Source: Nyssa sinensis
Taxonomy: Eukaryota > Streptophyta > Magnoliopsida > Cornales > Nyssaceae
Assembly: GCA_008638375.1 (NCBI GenBank)
Contig: CM018031.1
Location: 11,250,062 to 11,314,061, forward strand
DNA: 64,000 bases
Direction of reading: 5' to 3'
Of the stretch, positions 9,801 through 22,669 are shown in pieces. How positions within the stretch are numbered: the stretch's first letter is position 1; each line of letters begins with the position of its first letter. Below the pieces are notes generated by a model. It did not search any database, had not been told where the DNA came from, and saw only the letters and a list, made by a program, of their open reading frames with translations. The position numbers and the translations under genes were made by a program.

Positions 9801-12299
9801 TAGCACGGAAACTAATGAATAATTTTTTCTTTTGAAGTAGAAATAGGAAAACCTAAAACTAATCTGTTCTTTTATCCTCTACCATATTTTTCCTATATTT
9901 CTTGTTATAAAATGATTAAAAGGTATAATACATAAGATTGGATAAAAATGTTGACAAAATATAATAATTCAAAGTCAATTAGAAAAATTATTGGAAGCAA
10001 AGACCAACCCTCCCATTAAAAAAGGTGTTTAATCAACATAATATTTTAGTTGATATAATATATAGATGGCCATTGTCCAACCAAATAGAAGAGTGGTTGT
10101 GTCAAACTAAATTATCAAGGCCATAATACTAAATAACTTAAAAAGATATCATCATGCACGTATGATTTTACCTAACTTTAGATTTTCTCCATATACCCTT
10201 AATTTGGCAATTAAATAGTTCAAAGGGGATTAAGTAATAGCATCCCTTAAAGTGCTAGATTAGCATGAGGTCCAACCTAAAATACTTTAACCTAAAAAGT
10301 TGCTAAGTATTTTGTTGACAAACATGCCCTTTTAGTATAAAAAATCCAAATGGCTGGAACTCATGCAATCAAGATGTGTTTGACGCGCTCCGCCTTGCCA
10401 CGTCATCATTCATTTTTCCTACGAGTTTTAAAATTAAATAATTTACAATATATAAATTAATTTTTATAAAAAATATATATTTGGACTTTAAAAATCGAGA
10501 TCTATCAAATAAGATCGAATCTTAGAGAATTTTATAGGTGATTGTGCCATTTGTAAATTGTGTGATACAAGTCAAACCCCTAGGTGTAATGGCTAAGGGA
10601 TTCTAAGAGAAATTCTTAGTTTCTTCTCCCACTTTTCTTTTTCTCCCCCCTTCCCCCCCCCCCCCCACAACAAAAAAAAAAAAATCACTTTTCTAAGCTT
10701 AAAACCCCCTACAATGGGACTTGATTTAACCCATTTTATACCTCAAAAGATTCTATCTACCAGACCCCAACCCTTCTCTTTTTCAATCTAACAACCCTAT
10801 CTTACAAAAGGAACATAACCATCCACCAAGCACTCTTGACGGATACTGTTAGGGTTCTTTATTATTTTATTTTAACCTTAAAAGCTTAACCTTTTGTTGA
10901 ACCCTAAATTTTCGTAATCAGCCACCACTAAATTGACTTTAATCAACCATAAAAGCTTCTTTTGTTGCTATTCTACATCTCACCCACACCCGTATGTATA
11001 GCTTTTTGGAGAATTTAAAGGGCATTGGGATTTACTTTGTTTATAATACATAGCTATCACTTATCAAAATAAATAAATAAATTGGACAAACTAGGGTTTT
11101 GAAATTTTGATCAACTAGAAATTTTTTATTGAATTATTAAAATTTTAAAGATGATTTAGTAGGTGATTTCAATTTTAGGGTTTATTTAAAATTTGTTAAA
11201 GGTGGGGTATAAGGATTAGAAACTTAAAAATACGTTGCATATTTAAAGTGAAAGTTGGTAAGGGATATGATTAAAACCAATGTATAAGCAAAATCTTCAT
11301 AGCATTTGATTAATTTGATACGCAATCTTGGCATCAATCTTTCCTTGTATAATTTATTTTATGAGATAAAATCAAACCAATATATGAGGAAATCTACATA
11401 AGATATGGCTAATTTGATACGCAATCTTGGCATCAATCTTTCCTTATATAATTTCTTTTTATGTTTATCCACCTCCTCTATGAGAATTTAATGGTCGAAT
11501 TTATCTCCACACTTGATGTGTAAAGACACCCCATATTTTTTCCATTTGGTGCCAAACTGTAAACCACTTCAAGCACTTGATTATAAAACCGAGGTAACAA
11601 AAATACTTGTTGAGAGCTTGATACACATTGTTTGCCTAGTTCACTTATTACTTAAGCTTTTAGAGTAATTGGTTACTTAACATGGTATCAAGCTTTGGGT
11701 TTGAAAGATATCAAGTTCAAGTATCTTTATTTGCATTTATTCCCTTGCTTAGTTTATTTGTGCAAAGTTTCACTTTATTTTATTACATATTTGTCTACAG
11801 TTTTTTTGTCTTTTCAAGTGCCAGTTTGAAGTCGCGCGTGAGGAAAAGTGTTAAAAGTTTGATACACATTTTTGACCCAGTTTTTAAGCGCTAAAGTTTT
11901 GGAGCAATTAGTTGCTTAACACTTGTCTTGGACTAACAAAGGGTTGGTTTTAGTTGCATATTCGAATCATATAGAGCTTCATTTCCTGTTCCCATATGAA
12001 ATGTCAAATATTATGGTGAGACTTGAGATGTGAAAACAAATAATTTGAGCTACTTTTACTAAAACCATGCCATATTTTAAGGATAACTTTCCAAGAGCTT
12101 TAGAGTAGGCACAAATATGATAGGTTTTACATTAAAAATAGGGGGATGTGACAGAGAAGGTATAAAATTCAATGACTGGTCCTTAAAACCCAAACATGAA
12201 CACCCAGAATGTCCTAGACTTATACTAGTTCAGGCATAAGTTGGTTTCCTTTTAAATATTACTTTTAGATTTATTATTTTACTTATTAGGAAAAAAATC

Positions 12300-13068
12300 C
12301 CCCAGGTTTTCCGCTAGTCTCGGTCCATCAATATAAAAGGAACATTCTAGAGTATCATTTCAGACATTTGGATTGAAATCTAAACATTTTCAACCATTGA
12401 TCCTAGGGCTCCCTAAGCCACTCAAACCTTAGCTTAGAGTTGCGGCTTACCTTGCTCCACAAGTATAAAAGGAATATTCTAGAACATCATTTTTTACCGT
12501 TGGATTAAAATCTAAACATTTTCAACCATTGATCCTAGGGTTCCCTAAGCTTCTCAAACCTTACATTTAATCTTTAAATAACCCACATCTGTTAGAGTTG
12601 GGCCAGCCTTGGTCTACAAATATAAAAGGAACATTCTAGAGTTTCATTTCTGACCTTTGGATCAAAATCTAAACATTTTTAACCATCGATCCTAGGGTCC
12701 CTAAGCCACTCAAACCATATATTTCATCTCTAAATAACCCACACCTGGTCGAGTTGCGGCTAGCCTTGGTGCATAAGTATAAAAGGAACATTCTAGAGTA
12801 TCATTTCTGACCTTTGGATAAAAATCTAAACATTTTCAACCATCGATCTTAGGGTTCCCTAAGCCACTCAAACCTTAGATCTCATCCTTAAATAACCCAC
12901 ACTTGTTCAAGCTGCGGCTAGCCTTGGTGCACAAGTATAAAAGGAACATTCTAGAGTATCATTTCTGACCTTCGGATCAAAATCTAAACATTTTTAACCA
13001 TCAATCCTAGGGTTCCCTAAGCCACTCAAACCCTAGATTTCATCTTTAAATAACCCACACCTATTAGG
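12300..13068 (+). repeat. 158-bp minisatellite, unit B, about five monomers
   Basis: Monomers begin near 12313 (partial head), 12440, 12595, 12752 and 12909. They have the same internal order as in unit A, including TATAAAAGGAACATTCTAGA in nearly every monomer and CAAACC(C/T)TAGAT. One monomer has lost its 3' part (CTCAAACCTTAGCTTAGAG at about 12421). This is the largest array of the four. Confidence 0.9.
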
Positions 13069-15039
13069 TTTTAGGACATATTGTGAAGTCTTTTGGAGAG
13101 ACCTAAAGTAAAGCGCCGATTATATGAAGTCTATTGGAGAGACCTAAAGTAAAGTGCCGATTATATGAAGTCTTTTCTAGCGATTTATTTGAGATCCAAG
13201 AAGAAGAATCCTCGACTAATTGACTTGAGAAGGCTACTATAATGCTTCAAGTCCCAAATCCTCTGTTTGAATGGGAATGCTCTAAGAGTATTTGTTCAAG
13301 GTAATCAAATATTTTTTGGTCTATTTAGTTTTTTTTTTTCAAATTATTGAAATTCCCTTGGGATTCCCAAATAGTGGGTGGTTGGTTGAAGGGAATCCTT
13401 TGAAAGTAGAATTCCATTGTTATTTGCAAATCTTCTTGGTATTTAAGTCATAGTCACTTGTAGAGGCCATCTTTACTAATCACGATTGTGCATGTTTTAC
13501 TAATGTAATTAACCTTTTATGTATGAAGTATGATTAGTTGCCTTCTTATTATGACTCACCCTAATCCTATACAGATGTGAGTTACAAAAAGAGGAAGTCA
13601 ACTGAATGGATTTTTTTAATATTAATTTTCAAACTAAATTGTGATCCATGACATTATTTTATTTCATTATCTTGATAAGAAATTGTTTTGCTTGGCTATC
13701 TGCCTATGGCTTTCTTCTTTGGTTTTGCAATACTTAAAGATTTGAAAGACCACATAAGTTTGGGCAATGAGGGCGGTGAAATCAAGTTATGGTTCATTCC
13801 TTTCTCATAACTTAATTCTTTAATTCAAAATATTTGATACATGGACCAATAATGTAAAATTGGTCTTAAATAGGTTTCTTATTAGCCTAAAACTAGGTGT
13901 TGACTTGACACATTCTTGGGTTGGCCAAAATTAGCTCTCTACAGGGTGACAATCTGTGATTTATTTTTATGATATAAGTTTTTTGTTCTCCATGTGGACA
14001 AATTGAGAATCATAATTTCTGATAGGGTTAGAGGATTTTAGTTTTGATCCACTATAACAAATTTTATTTAATATTTCTAAAAAAAAATAGCTATGTATTA
14101 ATGCATAAACAATCAAAGATGACCAAATTCATGACTTGTAAGTTATGAAGCACAAATACCTCTCTAAGTCGGATTATCGGTATTCAATATGTTTAAGATA
14201 TACACATACTTGGACATGCGTCTAATGCGTTAAAATGTTTTTTAATTTTTATTTTTTAAATTCAAACATGTGGAGACATAGTAGTGGACACATCTGTCCT
14301 TTTTCAGATTGTTAGGGTAATGGGTGATTCCTCCCGCCCCCCCCCCCCTACCCACCCCAATTATTGGGATGCTTGAGATTGCAAATCTCTCACTTGATGA
14401 TTTTTGAATATTTTTACTCCTAATTTGATTAAAACAATGTTAGAGATTATATGACATATATATATATATATTCAGTATGCCATTGACATGTCCATTTCTA
14501 ACTTTTTTAAAAAAGTTATGTGTTGACTTATTTATGTTGTGTCGTATTTTTATCTTATATGTTTTCGTGCTTCTTTATTTTATATATGTATTCATGCTTC
14601 TTAGCTAGTTGAATTTATTGAGAGGACACAGTCATTTCTATAAGACAACTGAACTTTTCCTTGTCTTTTCCTTTCTCTTTTGACTTGTAGTTTCTTGGTC
14701 TTCGCATGTTCACACTTCACAAGCAATGAGAATACTCATGAGGAAGAGGACAAGGTCGTTGTTCATTGCATTTCAGTAAAAGGTGATCATTCCCATCCAT
14801 TTCCTAAGGTAAGAAGCGACGGCATGCCAATTCGAAATGTTATTTCTTGCTTGTTTGAAATTTTGATATTAATCAATGTATAATATGATCTTGCCTAGTA
14901 CACTGGAACTTTCTAAAAATTTGAATAAATTTTGGCTATGGCACCTAAGTGTTACCATAATATAAATTAATGTGATCGATCTTCAACCATGGGGTACTTA
15001 CTGTTAAGTATCTCAGAAGTCATCATTTCAATAAACTGA

Positions 15040-15081
<42 letters not shown>

Positions 15082-15090
15082 TATAAAAAT

Positions 15091-15272
15091 AATAATGCTA
15101 TCCTAACACAAAAGTTCTACCAAATAATTCTACCTGCTGATGTGGCCAAGATGTGGCTTGGCCACATCAGCAGGCTTAAAGAGGAGAAAAGTGTTCTGAA
15201 CTGAAATTTTTTTTTAAGTCAGCTGATGTGGCCAATTATTTGGTAGAACTTTTGTGTTAGGATAGCATTATT
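15091..15272. mobile_element. MITE with perfect 39-bp terminal inverted repeats
   Basis: 15091-15129 is the exact reverse complement of 15234-15272 (starts AATAATGCTATCCTAACACA). Inside, 15133-15150 and 15157-15174 form a second perfect hairpin (CCTGCTGATGTGGCCAAG and its complement, loop ATGTGG), and AGCTGATGTGGCCA recurs near 15221. The flanks TTATAAAAAT at 15081-15090 and 15274-15283 are a 10-bp direct repeat (one extra G before the right one), matching the undisrupted site in units A and C. The target-site size points to a Mutator-like MITE. It is found only in unit B, so it is young. Confidence 0.9.
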
Positions 15273-15291
15273 GTTATAAAAATGAAAGATT

Positions 15292-15555
15292 TTGTCTTTG
15301 GTTTCCGACGTATCTCCTTTTTCTGCCTGTTTTTTTTACTCCCACCGCAGCTTCCAGAAAGGAGAAAGACGGTGGCGAAAGGTGGCTCTCCTGCCTCTTT
15401 TCCCTTTCTTTTCTAGTCCTCTCCTTCCATGCATCACAATCAAGACAGCCTCCCTTGGGGCTCATTCGACTGCCTTAATGGGGACACATTGACGCCACGT
15501 GGCAGCTGATGCATGGTACTGATTGGTTGATGTATGAAGTCAAGAGGAGGTAAGT
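15292..15555 (+). repeat. Recurrent GC-richer block, unit B copy
   Basis: Counterpart of the block at 4553-4850: GTCTTTGGTTTCCGACGTAT, AGAAAGACGGTGGCG, CATGCATCACAATCAAGACA and GATTGGTTGATGTATGAAGT. Frames differ from the A copy through indels, so it is not called coding. Confidence 0.4.
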
Positions 15556-16235
15556 CTACCATTCCAACTTCCTTTTTTTTTTTTTTTATAAATACTATTT
15601 AATATTTTTAATATTATATATATATATATATGTACGAGTCATAAAGTATCAGGATTTATAAAGTTGAAAAAAAATATCAGTATGTCCTGAAGTGCCTGAC
15701 TCAAGTGCCAACTGTTTAGGTGCTTGCTTTTCGTATTTACTTCATGTATCTCTTCTTTTTAAAAATTATATCATGTCTATCTTTGAATTAAAAGTTAATT
15801 ATACTTATAAAAAATATATGTTAAGAAATTTTGACTTCGTGAATATTTTCTTCTATGTAATGTCTTAATATTCTTTTCATTTTGTTTAGTTTTTTACCTT
15901 TTAAACTATTTAATGTAAACATTTTCACATAATTGTAACTATTTTACTTCAAATTTCCAATTATTTTTTAACATATTCGATTTAATTTTCACCTGAATTA
16001 TAGATATAACATTTACCTAGATACAATTATTGTAAATTTTTTTAATTTGAAAAGGATTACTTCGATTTGTAAATTTCTGCCATTTAAATTCGATTAAATT
16101 TGTAAAGACTAATCCTCCTTTCTCATCACACACGTATCTTCATGAATGTTGCATATATTATAATAGTAAAAAATTTAATTTAATAATAATAATATTTTGG
16201 TATAGTATTTAATGTGTCTTTCATCACATGTTACT

Positions 16236-16362
16236 ACAAAGGCAACCTCAGTATAGAGACTCTCGTCATTGTAGGATCCAAGGATAATTAGAGTATGCAA
16301 CCTTACTTCCACGAGCAGAGAAACTTTTTTGTGACTTGAACCCGTGATCTTAAGGCTTACTG
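16236..16362 (-). mobile_element. Au-type tRNA-derived SINE, unit B
   Basis: On the minus strand it reads GATCACGGGTTCAAGTCAC (RNA polymerase III B-box with the following GTCAC), then GGTTGCATACTCTAATTATC and a 3' part matching the conserved end of plant Au SINEs (GAGA...ACTGAGGTTGCC). The left flank is shared with unit A, where only the 3' part of the same insertion survives. Confidence 0.7.
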
Positions 16363-16929
16363 TTTATTTATGATATGATTTGGCAATTCAGCCCCTTCCT
16401 AAGTTAAGCAAAATTAGAATGCCCAAAATTATTTGACTTGTGATCTTAATCTTATGATTATATTCATATGAGTTCATGTTCAATTGCTAAGTGAGGATAT
16501 ATTTCTTGTATTGTGTGGAAAAAATCTGTGTTTCACCTTAGTTCGAGTTACAACAAAATGTCACTTCTTTTGGAATTTTCTATTTTTCAGTTTTTTTTTT
16601 TCCAATGAATAAAATCCATAATACACACTAACATGAGTGAGAACACAAATATAGATTTCCTTTTCCTTTTCAATATTTTATCATAGGGAATTATTTGAAA
16701 TGCTTGCCAAATATGTTGCACATGCCTTCCCTTTGTTTTTTTCCTTTGCTCTTAACAATATCTACATTTTTAGGAAAAGTGTGAAAGTTATTTGTTGGAC
16801 ATCATGGATAAATTGGAAAAGATTAAATTAGAGTTACTATCTCTACCATCCTAGGTATAACTCCCACTGTAAGTGCCACTTACCTATCAAAAGAAAAAAA
16901 GTTTTATTTTTACCCTTTTTTAAAACCTA

Positions 16930-17929
16930 AAAAAGAAAAAAAAAGTGACATGAATTTCTTAGTAGTTCACATTTTTGGTTTATAGAGAGGCTTAATTAAC
17001 TTTATATATACAATTATTCAACTCGACCTTATCTCAATTATTTGAGGTCGGCTAAATGAATCGTGTCTCGTATTTCTATTTTATTTAAAATCATTCTCTT
17101 AATTAGATCACACATTATCATTTATCTTTAATTTATCTCTATCAAAGTTAATTTTAGTTCTTCTCACTCATAAGCATAACCCTTAATATTAACCATGTCA
17201 CGCTTCCTTATTGCTGCATTTATTGATCTTCGTTATATATCAGTATATGACTATACCATCTTAACTAATTTTCTCTCATTTTATCTTCTATAAGTGCTAT
17301 TCGTATTATCTCACAAATGTGTTCTTTTTTAATTTATCTTTTCTTATCTTACCATACATCCATCTTTATATTCTCATTTCAGTTTACACTAATTTTATTA
17401 ACATGTTATTTTCTAATTGCCCAACATTCTATTTTATACAACATCGTTGGTCTAGTAGTTGTAAAATAAAGTTTATCTTTAATTTTAAAAATATACATTG
17501 ATCACACAATACGCCAAACGTACTCCACTTAATCCATGTTACTTCAATTTTCTGAGTAACATATCTCTAATTTTTCCCCCTTGATGAATAAGTGAACTGA
17601 AATAATGAAAAGTTTTACTTTCTATTAACTCTTTATTTTCAATTTTCACTCCCTCCCAATTTGTATTACTAGATTTACTGAAATTACATTCAAGATATTC
17701 AATTTTTGTCTTATTTATCTTGAATTATTTTGATTTTAGAGCCTTTATCCTTACTTCTAATTTATCATATATTCATCTTTTAGTTTCATCAATTAAAACA
17801 ATATCATCAGTAGAAACTATATACCAAGAAACTTCATCTTGTAGATGCTTAGTACGTCAACTCATTCATACACATACTATTACATATTGAGAATTTATAC
17901 TCATGGAAATATATAGTTGAAGTACTTTA
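16930..17929 (-). mobile_element. RTE-type LINE fragment, unit B
   Basis: Orthologous to the unit-A fragment at 5471-6497. The left part TTCTTAGTAGTTCACAT, the strings matching LYKIECW, MRI and MYGKIRKD on the minus strand, and the decayed FADD region near 17790-17830 are all present, with more stops than in A. It was inserted before A, B and D separated and is absent from C. Confidence 0.8.
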
Positions 17930-18056
17930 TTTTATCCTCTTGCAGCCTAGTTCCAAAGGGGATTTTTACTCCGTGAGAATTGAACCCACTACTTGTACTG
18001 ACTAGACATTTATCACCGCTCACTCCTCCACTGAACAACCTCCTGGGGTTAACAAG
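17930..18056 (-). mobile_element. Possible tRNA-derived SINE
   Basis: The minus strand has GTGGGTTCAATTCTCACGG, a good B-box with flanks, about 50 bases downstream of an A-box-like GTTCAGTGGAGGAGTG, and then GTAAAAATCCCCTTTGG. It lies exactly at the right end of the RTE fragment. No clear poly(A) tail or target-site duplication was found. Confidence 0.4.
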
Positions 18057-18607
18057 ATTTATTAATTTATTTTTCAGTGTTCAAAGCATTTCATATCTCA
18101 TACACGAAATGACTTGAATGGCTAGGTTTCACTCTTTCATTTTTCTTAGTTGTATTTAATGGTTATGGTTCAGTTAATCAAGTTGTTGAGCCATTACCAA
18201 ACAGGCTAAAGGAGGTGAGAAACTATGGGCATGAGAGCCAGACTCTTGATCAGGGAAATAGTCCAATGTGACGGGTAGCTGTGCTATTTCTGCTGTGATT
18301 TGAGTTTTTCGTTGAACCTATGTGAAACCAACTGTGATACTCAAATGCCAACCAGATGGATTGGTCACATTGATTAGGTAATTTAATGATCTTTTTGCTG
18401 TTCTTGAAAGTTAGATCTCAAATCACTAGATCTGGTTCCATTTTTACAAGCTTTGTTTTGTTTTATTTTTCTGGGTTCTATGTTCTTATGCTGCTTATGA
18501 ATTTAATCAATTTATCCTAATGTATACACCCAAGTTATAATTTCTTGATCTTCGTTGCAGAATGGCGAACGACCAGGCAAGACTAAAGTAAACAATCCCA
18601 AAAAGTA

Positions 18608-18670
18608 GGGATACATAAGGCTTTGCATGAGTAGAGAAGTTGGGATACATAAGGCTTTGCATGAGTAGAG
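18608..18670 (+). repeat. 34-bp tandem duplication in unit B
   Basis: GGGATACATAAGGCTTTGCA followed by TGAGTAGAG occurs at 18608 and again at 18642. Units A and C carry one copy with GGGATAAGG. Confidence 0.9.
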
Positions 18671-19089
18671 TTTTTGGCCTTTGCCAGTTCTCGAGTGATG
18701 TGAGTTATCACAAATCTCACTCAAAAGAAAAACAAAGTCGTTGTTCATTGCATTTCACTATAAAAGATTCATCGCATTCTACTATACGACTCGTCTAGAA
18801 TATTTTCTTCTGGTGCGGGAAGCTGGAAAAGATGAAGGCAATGGTGGTCAAAGGGCATCCTCTTCCAATTGAATAGGTTGAACTGTCAGTGACTTTTGAT
18901 TGTATATATTTTCATTTGGATAATAGCAGCTGCAATCTCAGAAAGTTAAAAAAAAATGTACATCGTCAAATATCAACCATGTTATGAAATGATTATTTTG
19001 AAAGACAATGTAAGAGTCATTGTCTATTTTCTAAATATATATTTCTCTTTTTTTTTCTCCTAATTTTTAAATTTACAACTGATCATTAA

Positions 19090-19780
19090 GAATGAATTTA
19101 AACTCAGTACTCCTCTTTTATTTTTTTTTCCTTTTTTATTTGTATGTTTAAGAACACCATTACCGCATTGCATGTTTTTTTTTTCCTTTTTAAGAAACAA
19201 ACTCATACATTATGTTTGATATGATGGAATGAGTTTTTATTCTAACTTTTCTTTTATTATTCTTGTTTGGAATGATTGAGAATGCTATATTTCATAGAAT
19301 GAACATTTCATTAAAAGTTATTTCATGTTAAATCCACCAATTCATTTAAAAGTTCAAGTTATAAGTGAGGGTGTAATAACCCCCACCTTAGGCAACCATC
19401 AAGTGGTAGGGTAAAAACCATATAATCAATATAAGACAAAAGTTGAGTTACATACTGAGCTAGGCTTGGGAACCTACATTGGCTTAACCTAGGAAGTATA
19501 ATTCACAAGGAGATTGAGGAAACTCAACTAAAGAAGCTATTCTCATATTTACCTTGCCAACATGTCCAAGTCCAAGATCAAAGCACGATGTACATTGATC
19601 TATAAAAGAAACCAAGGTAAAATATCATCCAATATGAAGAATCTAATATAGGCTCGATTTAAAGAAATGTAGCTCAAATTGAGGTTACCTTGACCCACTA
19701 GGAGGAGTTAATCTCAAAATGGCCTCAAAAATACCCTTTGTCCAGGTTTGGAACTAAGGTATAGTGTAGTTTAATTCACA
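19090..19780. other. Unit-B-specific non-coding segment, possible LTR remnant
   Basis: No gene found. Near 19372 it contains TGTAATAACCCCCACCTTAG, a start seen in Gypsy LTRs. Around 19685-19745 (TTACCTTGACCCACTAGGAG, GTCCAGGTTTGGAACTAAGG) it resembles 48924-48995 inside the TPI gene. I suggest a shared, decayed LTR-type repeat but could not define ends. Confidence 0.35.
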
Positions 19781-20233
19781 TAAGGAGGATCACCGCAACA
19801 AGGGACACATGTCACCAAATGATTGTCAAATGTGTTCACGGGTGATTGAATGATGTATTATCTCCATCGTAAAATAATCCAACTCATAACCAATGAGAGA
19901 TCAACATGTGACCAACTGAGGTGAACCAAGTACTGACAATGGTACAAGGATAGGTTTGGAGAAATAATTTGGGAGTTGGGATTGAGAAGAGAGTAAGGAA
20001 ATTATCTAGGGACAAGAAAGATAGGGACAATTTCAATGATGGGTGGTGGTCCTTCATTATTGGATTAGGGTGGGGAGCTACATCCCATACCTAGCTACCT
20101 AATTGCAATCCTAATTATATGTGATGTTAGAAAGTGTTACGCCTATGCTGCTTTCCTCCATTATTTATATTTATATCTATATCTGTTGATGGCTACAAGT
20201 GGCAGTACTCATATAAAGTATATGAAGGTAGAG

Positions 20234-20409
20234 TAATGCTAGTCTTATTTTTATATTTTATTAAAAGTGTTTATCTTTATGAGTTGACAATGTTGTATTG
20301 ACTGGATATTACATTATGTTACATTATGATGTGATATCCAGCCAATGCAACAATGCCAACTCATGAAGGTAAACACTTTTGGTAGAATTTTTAAGTAATC
20401 CTAGTATTA
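20234..20409. mobile_element. MITE with about 80-bp imperfect terminal inverted repeats
   Basis: The ends TAATGCTAG and CTAGTATTA, and the arms TGAGTTGACAATGTTGTATT ... CAATGCAACAATGCCAACTC, are complementary, with the centre at about 20315 (ACATTATGTTACATTATG). Units C and A lack it at the equivalent site. The hairpin spans nearly the whole element. No coding capacity. Confidence 0.75.
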
Positions 20410-22669
20410 TTGATAAAGGTATGGATGCTTTTAGGCTGAATTTTTTTTGAAAAGTGTTAGTTGACATAGGGCCCACTTAAGAGCTTGTATAATAAAGTTT
20501 GAGTCTAGTTGAGTCCTATTTTAGGTTTCTTTATGTTATTGTACTATTACTTTAACTTTATTATCTCATTCTTCTCCTTTCAACCTAGGGTAATTTTGTA
20601 ATTTTTATATTTATTGTTCATAGGCTATAGTTGTAACTTGTGAATTGACTTTTTTGGTTAAGTTGTGGTATTGGGTCCTTTTTTATTTTGGATTTTAGTA
20701 CAATCACAATACCTAAATTGCTACATATGAAAATTCAAGTCATAGTAGAGTAAGGATTACTTAGAAATCTATATAGTTATGTTAGGCTTTTAATTAAATC
20801 AAATACAAAGAATGTTTTTAGTGATTACACCATTTGTAAATTGTGTCATACAAGTCAAGCCCCAAGATGTAATGCCTGAGGGGTTCTAGGAGTGATTCTT
20901 AATTCCTTCTCCCACTTTTCTTCTTCTTCTCTCCCTCTCCCCCAACCAAAAAAAAAATATCAATTTTCTAAGCTTAAAACCCCTACAATAGGACCTGGTT
21001 TAATCCCTTTTATACCCGCAAAAGATCCTATCTGCCAGAGTACCCTAGACCTTCTCTTTTTCAATCTAGCAACTCTAGCCTTCAAAAGGAACATAACCAA
21101 CCACCAAACACTCCTAACAAATAAGGTTAGGTTCCTTAAAAGCTTAACCCTTTGTTGAACCCTAAATTTTCGTAATCAGCCGCTACTAAACTGACTTTAA
21201 TCAACCATAAAAACTTCTTTTGTTGCTATTCTACATCACACACACACACATGTAGCTTTTGGGAGAATTTAATGGCATTGGCATTTACTTTGTTTATAAT
21301 ACGTAGTTATTACTTATCAAAACAAATAAATAAATTGAACAAACTAAGGGTTTGAAATTTTGATCAAGTATTGAATTATTAAAATTTTAAAGAGGATCTA
21401 ATAGGTTCATTCAATTTTAGGGTTTATTTAAAATTTGTTCAAGGTGCGGCATGAGGATTAGAAACTTAAAAATACGTTGCCTATTTAAAGTGAAACTGGT
21501 AAGGGATATGATTAAAACCAATATATAAGCAAATATTCATAAGATTTGATTAATTTGATACACAATCTTGAAATCAATCTTTCCCTGCATAATTTTTTTT
21601 ATGAGATAAAATTAAACCAATATATGAGAAAATCTACATATAAGATTTGATTAATTTGATACGCAATCTTGGCATCAATCTTTCTTTGTATAATTTCATT
21701 TTATGATATAAAATTAAACTAGTTTATGAGAAAATCTATATAAGAATTTGATTAATTTGATACGAAATCTTGGCATCAATATTTCCCTACATAATTTCTT
21801 TTTTGTCTATCCATCTCTTCTACGAGAATTTAACGGGGGGTCACATTTATTTGCCCACTTGATGTGTAAAGACACCCCATTTTTGCCATTTGGTGCCAAA
21901 CTATAAACCATTTCGAGCACTTGATTATAAAACCAAAAGCAACAAAAATACATTTTGAGAGCTTGATTCACATTTTTTGCCTATTCTATTATTACTTAAG
22001 CTTTTAAAGTAATTGGTTGCTTAACATGGTATAAGAGTTTTGGATCTAAGAGAAATTTGTTTCAAGTATCTCCATTTGCATTTATTCTCTTCTTTAGTTT
22101 ATTTGTGCAAAGTCTCAATTTATTTTATTACACATTTGTCTACGGTTTCTTTGCCTTTTCATGTGTAAATCCGAAGTCGCACATGAGGAGAATTGTTGAA
22201 AGCTTGATGTACATTTTTTCTCTATTTTCTAAGAGGTGAAGTTTTTGGAGCTATTGATTGCTTAACACTTGTCTTTGCCTATTGGATTAACAAAGGGTTT
22301 GGTTTTAATTGCATATTCGAATCATATAGAGCTTCATTTCTGGTTCCCATACGAGATGGAAAATATTCTAGTGGGACTTGAGAAGTGAAAACAAATAATT
22401 TGAGCCACTTTTACAAAAATCATGTCATATTTTAAGCATAACTTTTCAAGAGCTTTAGAATAGGCACAAACATTATAGTTTTTTCATTAAAAAACCAAGG
22501 GGATCTGAAATAGAAGGTATAAAACTCAATGGCTAGTCCTTAAAACCCAAACATAAACGCTCAGAATGTTCTAGACCTATACTCATTAAAGAATGAGTTG
22601 GTTTCCCTTTAAAGATTTCTTTTAGAGTTATTCTTTTTCTTATTAAGAAAAAAATCCCCTGAGTTTTCC

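Larger units (their letters stand above)
1835..10540 (+). repeat. Segmental duplication unit A (tandem array copy 1)
   Basis: First of four tandem units of about 9-10 kb that share landmarks in the same order: a lead-in with CTTTTAGATTTATT, the 158-bp minisatellite, an exon-like block ending TCAAG/GTAATC, a block beginning TTTCTTG(A/G)TCTTC after a polypyrimidine tract, a block beginning AATGG after TTGCAG, and a downstream block containing GGTGGTCAAAG. Unit A lacks the left part seen in B-D (CTTTTCTAAGCTTAAAACCCC and following). Private to A are the L1 fragment at 8046-9092, a second RTE fragment at 9092-9800 and the extra block at about 6946-7265. Boundaries are approximate. Confidence 0.8.
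13242..18608 (+). pseudogene. Candidate small three-exon gene of unknown family, unit B copy (frame open)
   Basis: The unit-A start codon is AAG here (13230-13232), but an in-frame ATG follows at 13242. Exon 1 13242-13300 reads MLQVPNPLFEWECSKSICS and ends phase 2 at CAAG/GTAATC. Exon 2 14691-14808 (after TTTTGACTTGTAG; FLVFACSHFTSNENTHEEED, then KVVVHCISVKGDHSHPFPK) ends phase 0 at AAG/GTAAGA. Exon 3 18561-18608 (after TTCGTTGCAG; NGERPGKTKVNNPKK, stop). The join gives 74 residues. Differences from A are mostly conservative codon changes. No domain recognised. An additional open block around 18180-18240 (VVEPLPNRLKEVRNYGHES) may be a further exon. Confidence 0.35.
10545..20825 (+). repeat. 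Segmental duplication unit B (tandem array copy 2)
   Basis: Second unit, with the complete left part (ATTGTGTGATACAAGTCAA, then CTTTTCTAAGCTTAAAACCC, TTAGGGTTCTTTATTATTTT and TTTGATACGCAATCTTGGCA), the minisatellite, all exon-like blocks and a right part shared with C (GGTTTGGAGAAATAATTTGG, AGGCTATAGTTGT). Private insertions are the MITE at 15091-15272, the MITE at 20234-20409 and an unclassified segment at about 19090-19780. It contains RTE and Au-SINE copies partly shared with A. Boundaries are approximate. Confidence 0.8.
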
